This document shows positions 19,305-27,600 of a stretch of 64,000 bases of DNA, in pieces (the stretch's first letter is position 1; each line of letters starts with the position of its first letter). The translations under genes and the position numbers were made by a program. Under the pieces are notes generated by a model. It was not told where the DNA came from. It saw only the letters and a program-made list of their open reading frames with translations, and did no database searches. The stretch lies in the NCBI RefSeq assembly GCF_020089495.2, contig NZ_JAIRCA020000007.1, forward strand, positions 37,202-101,201, given 5' to 3'. Source of the stretch: Streptococcus mitis subsp. hohhotensis (GTDB lineage Bacteria > Bacillota > Bacilli > Lactobacillales > Streptococcaceae).

Positions 19305-19307
19305 TGT

Positions 19308-19313
19308 TATAAT
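19308..19313 (+). promoter_or_regulatory. Extended -10 of rlmB, predicted leaderless start
   Basis: TGT TATAAT ends exactly six bases before the ATG at 19320, which places the transcription start on the start codon. The -35 region is poor (TTGCAA at 15 bases spacing), as often with extended -10 promoters. Confidence 0.6.
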
Positions 19314-19319
19314 AGAGGC

Positions 19320-20048
19320 ATGAAAACAAATGATATTGTCTATGGCGTTCACGCCGTTACCGAAGCCCTCCTTGCAAACACAGGAAACAAACTTTACCTC
19401 CAAGAAGATCTCCGAGGTAAGAATGTTGAGAAAGTCAAGGAACTAGCTACAGAAAAGAAGGTCTCCATTTCTTGGACCTCAAAAAAATCCCTCTCTGAGA
19501 TGACTGAAGGTGCTGTCCACCAAGGTTTTGTTCTACGAGTGTCCGAATTTGCCTATAGTGAGCTGGACCAAATCCTTGTCAAAACACGCCAAGAAGAAAA
19601 TCCTTTGCTATTAATTCTGGACGGGTTAACCGACCCCCATAATCTGGGTTCTATCTTGCGAACAGCCGATGCGACCAACGTTTCAGGTGTCATCATTCCC
19701 AAACACCGTGCTGTCGGTGTTACTCCTGTCGTTGCCAAAACGGCCACAGGTGCTATTGAACACGTTCCGATTGCCCGAGTAACCAACCTCAGTCAAACTC
19801 TAGACAAACTCAAGGATGAAGGCTTCTGGACCTTTGGAACAGATATGAACGGTACTCCTTGCCACAAGTGGAATACAAAAGGAAAAATCGCCCTCATCAT
19901 CGGAAATGAAGGAAAAGGCATCTCTAGCAACATCAAAAAACAGGTTGATGAAATGATTACCATTCCTATGAATGGACATGTTCAAAGCCTCAATGCCAGT
20001 GTTGCTGCGGCCATTCTCATGTACGAAGTTTTCCGAAATCGCCTATAA
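19320..20048 (+). CDS. rlmB: TrmH/SpoU-family rRNA 2'-O-methyltransferase (RlmB-like)
   Basis: Members methylate the ribose of G2251 (E. coli numbering) in 23S rRNA or a related tRNA position. The 242-residue protein has an N-terminal substrate-binding L30e-like domain (about 1-75) and a C-terminal SPOUT knot with LDGLTDPHNLGSILRTAD, NEGKGIS and SLNASVAAAILMYE, the three SpoU motifs. The start MKTNDIVYG at 19320 was chosen by family alignment; a longer in-frame reading would begin in the def terminator. The exact target base cannot be decided from sequence. No good ribosome site is present (only AGAGGC, too close), consistent with leaderless translation. Confidence 0.88.
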   Translation: MKTNDIVYGVHAVTEALLANTGNKLYLQEDLRGKNVEKVKELATEKKVSISWTSKKSLSEMTEGAVHQGFVLRVSEFAYSELDQILVKTRQEENPLLLILDGLTDPHNLGSILRTADATNVSGVIIPKHRAVGVTPVVAKTATGAIEHVPIARVTNLSQTLDKLKDEGFWTFGTDMNGTPCHKWNTKGKIALIIGNEGKGISSNIKKQVDEMITIPMNGHVQSLNASVAAAILMYEVFRNRL

Positions 20049-20334
20049 AAGAGGCTGGACAAAAACTAACTTCTAACTAAAAGCACACAGTGATTTTTAA
20101 ATAACTGATTTGTAGATTAAATTCTTGGACAATTTTGTAAACCCCATGCTGATTAAGATGAATCCAAGCTCTACTACACTGGCCTACTTGTCTCTAACAC
20201 ACACTCTGAGTTCACCAAAAATATTCTCTAATTTACGAAAAACGAGATCAGTTGCCATCTTACATTTTGCATAGATTCTAGATTCTTCTTCGATATATCA
20301 TGTGTTCTGAACGAAGTTTCCTAAAGAAATTCTA
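20046..20334 (-). pseudogene. Decayed transposase C-terminus in a gene-poor stretch (20049-20539)
   Basis: The minus strand of this region translates in pieces to a run like ATDLVFRKLENIFGEL and, in another frame segment, VELGFILISMGFTKLSKN, which resembles the C-terminal end of transposases of the IS1182 type. Stops and shifts interrupt it and no start is found, so it is a remnant. A BOX element abuts it on the right. Beyond the BOX, up to 20483, I see nothing recognisable. Confidence in the exact family is low. Confidence 0.4.
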
Positions 20335-20438
20335 ATACTCAATGAAAATCAAAGAGCAAACTAGGAAGCTAGTCGTAGGCTGGACTTAAGTACGGCAAGG
20401 CGAAGCTGATGCGGTTTGAAGAGATTTTCGAAGAATAT
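20335..20438. repeat. BOX element 2 (boxA-boxC, no boxB)
   Basis: It starts ATACTCAATG and ends TTTTCGAAGAATAT with the boxA core (CGGCAAGGCGAAGCTGATG) inside. It lies between the transposase remnant and htpX. One end has a base change (GAATAT for GAGTAT). Confidence 0.88.
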
Positions 20439-20483
20439 AAGTTGTATCATAACAAATTGATTTCTGAGTTCCTTTATATAAGA

Positions 20484-20519
20484 AAATGAGCATCTCCAAC
20501 TACGAGAATGCTCATTTTT
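20484..20519. terminator. Bidirectional terminator between rlmB side and htpX
   Basis: AAAATGAGCAT and ATGCTCATTTT form an 11-base stem around a 14-base loop with T runs on both strands. It lies 20 bases after the htpX stop and would end the lemA-htpX transcript. Confidence 0.8.
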
Positions 20520-20539
20520 TAGGATTGTATAGGTAAATT

Positions 20540-21439
20540 TTACATCTGTTTTAAACGTTCAATCCGTTCTGAGATAGGTGGATGGGTATAAAAAAGTTTT
20601 TGGAACCCTCCTCCTTTCTTGGGATCATTGATATAAAGTGCACTGCTGGCATCATCGACAGGACGACTCATCGGTTTACTATTATCCAACTTACGTAGAG
20701 CATTAATCATCCCTTGAGGATTGCGAGTCAACTCAACACTAGAAGCATCAGCTAGGAATTCCCTCTGGCGAGAAATAGCGAGTTGCACCAAGGTTGCAGC
20801 GAGAGGTGCCAGAACAATAGCTAGTAGAGAAACCACGAGCATAATGATCTCTAAGCCATTTCCATCCCGATCATCGTCACTTCGTCTGCGACCTGCACCA
20901 CCCCACCACATCATGCGACCTGGCATACTAGAAAGCATGGTGATAGCACTAGCAAGGGCAACAGCAATAGTCGAAATGCGGATATCGTAATTACGAATAT
21001 GACTGACTTCATGTCCCATAACAGCTTCTAGTTCTTCACGATTCATGATAGCTAGGAGGCCTGACGTCGCAGCAACCGCCGCATTTTGAGGGTTAGAACC
21101 TGTCGCAAAGGCATTTAAGGCTGGATCATCAATTATGAAAACACGGGGCATAGGAATCTGAGCGACCATAGCCATATCTTCCACTACATGGTAGAGGTCT
21201 GGTGCCGTTTGTTCATCAACCTCACGCGCCCCGTTCATGGACATGACAATCTCTGTCGATTGAAAAATCATGGACAAGGCATAGATAAAGCCGATAATCA
21301 GTGCGATAATCAAACCACCAAGCCCAGATCGCATAAAGAGGTAACCAACCGCATAGCCAACAAGAGCTAAGAGTAGGAAAAATACCAGCAACAAAATCCA
21401 GGTTTTTCGTTTATTGCTTGCAATTTGATCAAACAACAT
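20540..21439 (-). CDS. htpX: Membrane metalloprotease HtpX
   Basis: HtpX is a zinc-dependent M48 protease that degrades misfolded membrane proteins. The 299-residue protein has two N-terminal membrane helices (about 13-36 and 40-60), the zinc motif GHEVSH with His143, Glu144 and His147, two further hydrophobic segments (about 155-180 and 190-220) and the third-ligand region [12 protein letters not shown]. The ATG at 21439 was chosen by alignment; an in-frame GTG three codons upstream would overlap the lemA stop. It lies one base after lemA, so the two are coupled. LemA-HtpX pairing is conserved in streptococci. Confidence 0.96.
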   Translation of the reverse strand: MLFDQIASNKRKTWILLLVFFLLLALVGYAVGYLFMRSGLGGLIIALIIGFIYALSMIFQSTEIVMSMNGAREVDEQTAPDLYHVVEDMAMVAQIPMPRVFIIDDPALNAFATGSNPQNAAVAATSGLLAIMNREELEAVMGHEVSHIRNYDIRISTIAVALASAITMLSSMPGRMMWWGGAGRRRSDDDRDGNGLEIIMLVVSLLAIVLAPLAATLVQLAISRQREFLADASSVELTRNPQGMINALRKLDNSKPMSRPVDDASSALYINDPKKGGGFQKLFYTHPPISERIERLKQM

Positions 21440-21440
21440 C

Positions 21441-22001
21441 TTAGTCACCTAAACCGCTAAAATCAACTTTAGGAACTGCCTTTTCCTCTTCTGGTGTTTG
21501 AAGGAAATCTGCTGCTTTAAAGCCAAACATTCCAGCGATAATATTGCTTGGGAAAGTTTCTAATTTTACATTGTAGTTGCTGACAACACTGTTATAGAGT
21601 TGACGAGAGTATGAAATTTTATTTTCTGTGTTTGTCAACTCCTCTTGCAATTTAACAAAGTTGGCACTAGCTTTCAAATCTGGATAGCTTTCTGCAACTG
21701 CAAAAATACCTGAAACCTGACGAGTAAGGGCATCACTAGCTTTCATAGCTTCTGCTGGTGAAGTCGCTGCTGCCACTTGGTTACGTAGTTCTGCCACCTT
21801 TTCAAGGGTAGAACCTTCATACTTAGCATAACCTTTTACAGTCTCAATCAAGTTTGGCAAGAGATCATTTCGACGTTTCAACTGAACATCAATCTGGCTC
21901 CAAGCCTCCTTGGTTTGCATACGATTTTTAACCAAACCGTTATAGCTAACAATCACAAAAATAACAATAAGAGCGATAACTCCAAGAATAATCCAAGTCA
22001 T
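21441..22001 (-). CDS. lemA: LemA family membrane-anchored protein
   Basis: The 186-residue protein begins with one membrane helix (residues 1-20), followed by a short loop and a helical domain as in LemA proteins, with the conserved [19 protein letters not shown] and [13 protein letters not shown]. LemA function is unclear in general; because the gene is joined to htpX, a role in membrane-protein quality control is commonly suspected. The ATG at 22001 has AAAGGA seven bases upstream. It is first in the lemA-htpX operon, divergent from rsmG. Confidence 0.93.
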   Translation of the reverse strand: MTWIILGVIALIVIFVIVSYNGLVKNRMQTKEAWSQIDVQLKRRNDLLPNLIETVKGYAKYEGSTLEKVAELRNQVAAATSPAEAMKASDALTRQVSGIFAVAESYPDLKASANFVKLQEELTNTENKISYSRQLYNSVVSNYNVKLETFPSNIIAGMFGFKAADFLQTPEEEKAVPKVDFSGLGD

Positions 22002-22094
22002 TATATAAGTCCTTTCTACTTTTAGATTAGTACCAGTATATCAAATTTTTTATGATTGTGGTAAAATAAGATGATACTAAAGAAGGAAATAACT

Positions 22095-22808
22095 ATGAAA
22101 CCAGAAACATTTTACAACTTGCTTTCCGAGCAAAATATTCCACTTTCGGACCAGCAAAAAGAACAATTTGAACGTTATTTTGAACTCTTGGTCGAGTGGA
22201 ATGAAAAGATTAATTTAACAGCTATTACGGACAAGGATGAAGTTTATCTCAAACATTTTTACGATTCGATTGCACCCATTCTGCAAGGGTTGATTCCCAA
22301 TGAAACTATCAAACTTCTTGATATTGGAGCTGGAGCGGGATTTCCTAGTCTTCCTATGAAAATCCTCTATCCGGAGTTAGATGTGACCATTATTGATTCA
22401 CTCAATAAGCGCATCAACTTCCTGCAACTTTTGGCCCAAGAACTGGATTTGGACGATGTTCATTTCTACCATGGACGTGCCGAGGATTTTGCCCAAGACA
22501 AGAACTTCCGTGCTCACTATGATTTTGTAACAGCTCGTGCGGTTGCCCGTATGCAGATCCTATCTGAATTGACTATTCCCTACCTTAAGGTTGGTGGAAA
22601 ACTATTGGCACTCAAGGCCAGCAATGCGCCTGAGGAGTTGTTAGAAGCCAAGAATGCGCTCAATCTCCTCTTCAGCAAGGTAGAAGACAATCTCAGCTAC
22701 GCCCTACCAAATGGAGATCCGCGCTACATCACAGTGGTAGAAAAGAAAAAAGAAACGCCCAACAAATACCCACGTAAGGCTGGCATGCCAAATAAACGCC
22801 CGCTTTAA
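22095..22808 (+). CDS. rsmG: 16S rRNA (guanine-N7)-methyltransferase RsmG (GidB)
   Basis: RsmG methylates N7 of G527 in 16S rRNA; loss gives low-level streptomycin resistance. The 237-residue protein has the AdoMet-binding loop [14 protein letters not shown] (about 77-90) and the TARAVA segment with conserved Arg (about 145-151). The start at 22095 (MKPETFYN) follows AGAAGGAAATA; a longer frame from 22071 has no ribosome site. It is separated from uraA by a regulated leader, so they are separate units. Confidence 0.96.
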   Translation: MKPETFYNLLSEQNIPLSDQQKEQFERYFELLVEWNEKINLTAITDKDEVYLKHFYDSIAPILQGLIPNETIKLLDIGAGAGFPSLPMKILYPELDVTIIDSLNKRINFLQLLAQELDLDDVHFYHGRAEDFAQDKNFRAHYDFVTARAVARMQILSELTIPYLKVGGKLLALKASNAPEELLEAKNALNLLFSKVEDNLSYALPNGDPRYITVVEKKKETPNKYPRKAGMPNKRPL

Positions 22809-22827
22809 TCTTTTTAGTAAAAAAATA

Positions 22828-22856
22828 TTTACAAAGTTTGCAATTTTTGCTATACT
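22828..22856 (+). promoter_or_regulatory. Promoter of uraA
   Basis: TTTACA, a 17-base spacer and extended -10 TGC TATACT. The predicted start near 22863 begins the attenuator leader. Confidence 0.7.
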
Positions 22857-22862
22857 ATCACA

Positions 22863-22992
22863 AGCAAAGGTTTTTAATGTCATCCCGTGAGGTGACGAAG
22901 ACGCAGAAATATTTGAAACTCTTTAAAGTCTAGATTTTAAAGAAGTCTTACTCTGAGGGCCTATTGCTGTAAAATAATGGGCTCTTTTTTGA
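22863..22992 (+). promoter_or_regulatory. PyrR-type attenuator leader of uraA
   Basis: The leader contains ATCCCGTGAGGTGACGAAG (22882-22900), which fits the PyrR-binding loop consensus (ARUCCNGNGAGGY). About 55 bases later a ten-pair terminator forms between AGGGCCTATT and AATAATGGGCTCT (22956-22984) followed by six T. When PyrR with UMP binds the loop, the terminator should form and uraA is switched off. The motif and terminator are seen; the regulator is inferred. Confidence 0.75.
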
Positions 22993-23012
22993 TGCCCAAA
23001 AGTGAGGTTTAT

Positions 23013-24296
23013 ATGAAACAAGAATCAACTGTTGATTTGTTACTAGACGTTGACCAACGTCCTTCAGCTGGAAAAGGAATTCTCCTTAGCTTCCAACACG
23101 TTTTCGCCATGTTTGGTGCAACCATCTTGGTACCATTGATTTTGGGAATGCCTGTATCTGTTGCCCTTTTTGCTTCAGGTGTAGGAACACTCATCTATAT
23201 GATTTCAACTGGTTTTAAAGTTCCAGTTTATCTAGGTTCTTCTTTTGCCTTTATCACAGCAATGTCACTTGCTATGAAAGAAATGGGTGGTGATGTATCT
23301 GCTGCTCAAACAGGGGTTATCTTGACTGGTTTGGTCTATGTCCTTGTGGCTGCTGGTGTTCGTTTTGCAGGTACAAAATGGATTGATAAACTCTTGCCAC
23401 CAATCATCATCGGACCTATGATCATCGTTATCGGTCTTGGACTTGCAGGTTCAGCTGTTACCAATGCTGGTCTTGTAGCTGATGGAAATTGGAAAAATGC
23501 TCTTGTAGCAGTTGTTACTTTCTTGATTGCTGCCTTTATCAACACAAAAGGAAAAGGCTTCCTACGAATCATTCCATTCCTCTTTGCCATTATCGGTGGT
23601 TACCTCTTCGCACTAACCCTTGGCTTGGTTGACTTTACACCAGTTCTTAAAGCCAACTGGTTTGAAATTCCTGGTTTCTACTTGCCATTTAGCACAGGTG
23701 GTGCCTTTAAAGAGTACAATCTTTACTTTGGTCCAGAAACCATCGCTATCTTGCCAATCGCTATCGTAACAATTTCTGAGCACATCGGAGACCATACTGT
23801 TTTGGGTCAAATCTGTGGCCGTCAATTCTTGAAAGAACCAGGTCTTCACCGTACTCTTCTTGGTGACGGTATCGCAACTTCTGTTTCTGCCTTCCTTGGT
23901 GGACCAGCCAATACAACTTACGGAGAAAATACAGGGGTTATCGGTATGACTCGTATCGCTTCTGTCTCAGTTATCCGTAACGCTGCCTTTATCGCGATTG
24001 CCCTTAGCTTCCTTGGTAAATTCACTGCCTTGATTTCAACCATTCCAAACGCTGTACTTGGTGGTATGTCAATCCTTCTCTATGGAGTTATCGCCAGCAA
24101 CGGTTTGAAAGTCTTGATTAAAGAACGTGTTGATTTTGCTCAAATGCGTAACCTAATCATCGCAAGTGCTATGTTGGTCCTTGGACTTGGAGGAGCTATC
24201 CTTAAACTCGGTCCAGTTACCCTTTCAGGTACTGCCCTATCAGCCATGACAGGAATCATCTTGAACTTGATCTTACCACACGAAAATAAAGACTAA
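23013..24296 (+). CDS. uraA: Uracil permease
   Basis: This is a uracil-proton symporter of the NCS2 family with about 14 transmembrane segments over 427 residues. Family signatures visible are FQHVFAMFGATILVP at the start, the conserved TM3 (PVYLGSSFAF), and the substrate segment AIVTISEHIGDHTVLGQICGR with the conserved Glu and His. I chose the ATG at 23013 with GTGAGG upstream; an in-frame ATG at 22977 lies inside the attenuator terminator and cannot be the start. The preceding PyrR-type leader links it to pyrimidine control. It ends in a strong terminator. Confidence 0.95.
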   Translation: MKQESTVDLLLDVDQRPSAGKGILLSFQHVFAMFGATILVPLILGMPVSVALFASGVGTLIYMISTGFKVPVYLGSSFAFITAMSLAMKEMGGDVSAAQTGVILTGLVYVLVAAGVRFAGTKWIDKLLPPIIIGPMIIVIGLGLAGSAVTNAGLVADGNWKNALVAVVTFLIAAFINTKGKGFLRIIPFLFAIIGGYLFALTLGLVDFTPVLKANWFEIPGFYLPFSTGGAFKEYNLYFGPETIAILPIAIVTISEHIGDHTVLGQICGRQFLKEPGLHRTLLGDGIATSVSAFLGGPANTTYGENTGVIGMTRIASVSVIRNAAFIAIALSFLGKFTALISTIPNAVLGGMSILLYGVIASNGLKVLIKERVDFAQMRNLIIASAMLVLGLGGAILKLGPVTLSGTALSAMTGIILNLILPHENKD

Positions 24297-24312
24297 GAGT
24301 CTAAATACACCT

Positions 24313-24341
24313 AATCCACTCAGACAACTGAGTGGATTTTT
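24313..24341 (+). terminator. Terminator of uraA
   Basis: A perfect 11-base stem (AATCCACTCAG/CTGAGTGGATT) with a four-base loop and T tail. Confidence 0.9.
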
Positions 24342-24387
24342 CGTGTAGCATAATATAGTCAATGGAAACAGGAATAAGACAAAAGAG

Positions 24388-24567
24388 CCTCAAAAAAAGA
24401 GTCTGGGACAAAAAGATTTTGATTTTAGGAATTTTTTATTATAAATTTAAAAAATCGATAGATTATACAAAAAAAGCGAACAAGACAGAATTCTGAGTGT
24501 CAGATAACTCGTTTTGTTCGCTTTTTATATTTAAGGTTAGACTTTTGTCCCAGACTCCTTTTTGAGG
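24388..24567. repeat. MITE-like element with 25-base terminal inverted repeats
   Basis: The left end reads CCTCAAAAAAAGAGTCTGGG then ACAAAA, and the right end is its inverted copy with one or two changes. Inside, AAAAAGCGAACAAGAC (24471-24486) and GTTTTGTTCGCTTTTT (24511-24526) form a 16-base stem with one mismatch and T runs on both sides. The 180-base element has no coding capacity. It lies between the convergent uraA and metalloprotease genes and would work as a bidirectional terminator. It may belong to the RUP or SPRITE class of pneumococcal repeats, but I cannot assign it without a search. Confidence 0.65.
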
Positions 24568-24639
24568 TACTTTTTGAAAGCCATCAAATGATGATTTTTC
24601 AGAGAGAGCAAAAAACTGTCCTCTTTATATTTTAAACGT

Positions 24640-27600
24640 TTAAATGTCTTCTTTAAACAGTTTATTAAAGAAACCGTCTGTGTTTTTAAGAAGGGCTTTG
24701 AATACTTTAGATTTCAAGTCCACTGTATTTTTGAAATGATCTTTAATTTTCGGATCTGACATACCATCAAGATCTTTTTGAACAGCTCTAGCAAATAAAG
24801 GCCTTAACTCATCATAGTTACTGATATGGACGCCATCAATATCGATACCTTCAAAGCCTTTCTTAGCTTTAGCAAGAACCTCCTCGTACCAATGTCTCTT
24901 CCATTCCTCAAGAGTATTAAAGTTTCCTTTCGATACTTTATTAATTATTAGCTTATCGCTTAGTAAACCGTGATTGTTTTTATCTGCTTCTGCTTTGTAT
25001 TTATTTGATACATAACTGATAAAGCCATTTTCATAACCATAATATCCCCACATACGGAAAGCATTGTGCTTAAACGATAATGAACCAGGTGCACCATCAC
25101 TCGTATTCCCACCGTAAATTCCTGCCATCATATTGACATTTACGTAAGCTGAATTTGGTGTAAAATCCTCTGGTCTATAACGTCCGTTACCTGGATTTCC
25201 GTGAATGGTCATGAAATTATTATTTACTAAGTCATCAATGGTGTTCAGTGGTGTTATTCTCTCAGCGTCTGTCAAGTCACGCACTTTGTCCCATTGGTGA
25301 GGACCACTTAGTTTATTTCTATCCATTGGTCGACGTATTTCACGGTCAATTTTCTTGAACCATTTACTATTGTCACCTTTAACCTTAGGAAGAACAGCTT
25401 CAGCTTCAGCATAATCAAGCATCATCATAGCTTCATTGTAGTTCTTCATGTAGTGGTCGATTTGGTCACGTGTTTGAAGTTTGTCAGGGTCGGGATTATA
25501 CCATTGATTTCCATCATTTGGACGATGGTAGGCCATGTTAATACCCAATGCACCATACTCACCATTTGTTGTTGACTTATCAGGAGTTTGTAACATGCCT
25601 TGAGCAAAGGCTTCTAAATCCGTACCTTGACGATGCCAATATCCACCATAGTAAACCATACGATCATTAACGTGAGTAGTTTCATGTGTAAATGCGGATG
25701 TTCCAAAATCACTAATTAAATCTGTCATAACGAAATAAACTGCATCCATCGGTTGCGGTGCTGCAAAAATATATGCATATGCTCCGTATCCATATTGGTA
25801 AGGATGATACTTCCCAATACGACCAAAGAATTCCCTGACTGGAGTATAGTCTGGTTTTCCATTTCTATGTCCGAATCTATCAGGCCAACCATCTGGAGCG
25901 TTATGATTATCCCATACAGGAGTTGGAACTCCATTTTGACTCTTAAGAAGTTTATCGCGGACATTATCAGTAGCAAGACGTGACCAAAAATCTAAGTAAT
26001 TAACTTGCTCTTTAGCACGTTTATTGATTTCACTCTTGAACGCTTCACGTTTTTCTGCTGTATCTTTACCATACTTTTCAAACGAACTAAATGAAATAGT
26101 GTTGTATGTTGAAATCATAAATAAATGTGCATTTTTCAAGTTAAGAAGAGGTAAAATCATGCGCCCATGCTGCCCATTATTAATTCCTTCGTATAGACGA
26201 TATTTTTTGTTGGCAAATGCAGGGTTCGTTGATGGTTGTTCAACTACATACGCGTTCTTTTCAATAGCTTTCTTAAACCAGTCATTTATATCTGTATGGT
26301 TAGTGAATAGCTTCATATTGTAATGTAAGAATCCATTTAATTCATTTATTCCAATTGTTCCACCTATAGTTTCACGATAAGCTTCTAAAGTTCTATCTCC
26401 TTTAACATTTCTTTCACTTGAACCAATTTTGATTAAGAAATCTAAGACATTAACATTCTTACCATAAAAATCAGGTTTAAACATCATAATATCTTTAATT
26501 GATAACTCATCGTATTTAAAACCATAATATTGATTTAAGTAGGCCAGTCCCATCATGATTTTAGCTTTGTTGTCTTCAACTTTCTTCAGTAAAGCACGTT
26601 CAGCTAATTCGTTATCGTTGAGTTGATGATCTTCATTTTCAACAATAGCTTTAACTACTTTGCCAAGATTTTCTTTCACTTCCGCAAAGCTTTCTTCAAA
26701 GAATAGATCTTTAATATAACCATTCTTACGTTCATCCGAATTAGCATTAGGATCTCTAGATGTATCTCGTTTATCCATCAAAGCACGGACTTCCTGTGAA
26801 ATCAATTTTACACTTGATAATTGAGCTTTAACATCAGCAATCAATTTATCACGATTTTTAACAACCATATTTGGTGTGTAAACAACATCATCTAAACCAT
26901 CAATACTATACTCACGAACTTGTTTCACCTTAGAATCAGCAACTGATGTCACGTTCATTTCTTCTTTGGTGCCATCCGCATAGTGAATCATAATTTTATC
27001 AATATCTGACAAATCAGTTACGAATCGACCGTTCTTTATACCTGTAACAGATAATACTTCTTTTGTCAACAAGTTTGAACCTTCTACAAGTTTGTTACCT
27101 TGGTTAACAATCCATTCCTTGTTGTAGAATGGTTGAAGTTTTTCGATGTTACGGTATGCCTGCTCACGCGTTGAGTCATAATCTTGAGTTTTATTATACT
27201 CATTATCACGTGTTGTGAGAGCGTTGAGTTTATTTACAATTGGCTCTGTAATTGCATATTTATCTGCTGTGATAGACAATTCTTTAATTTTCTTATCAGC
27301 TTCCTCTTGTGTTATAGGCTTAATACGCCCCAATTCTTTAGAATGTTTGTATGATGAAGTACCTTTACTTACATCTTTTACAACATAGTTTCTATTGACA
27401 TTGTTACCAGTCCAATAAGGATCGTCACTGATATCATGTGAACCATAAAATATCTCACCATTTTCAACTTTCATCATTGAAACAGAATCTTCAATCGAAC
27501 CATGCATATTAAGACTTCCAACAGCACCACCAACTTCAATTGGTTCCTCCACATCTATTGTACCTTTAACAACAGATTTTTTAATAGCTCCCTCTCTACC

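Noticed and set aside
22863..23000. Purine or preQ1 riboswitch before the nucleobase permease
   Set aside because: The leader lacks purine-riboswitch core sequences, has a PyrR-type loop instead, and the permease is a UraA protein.
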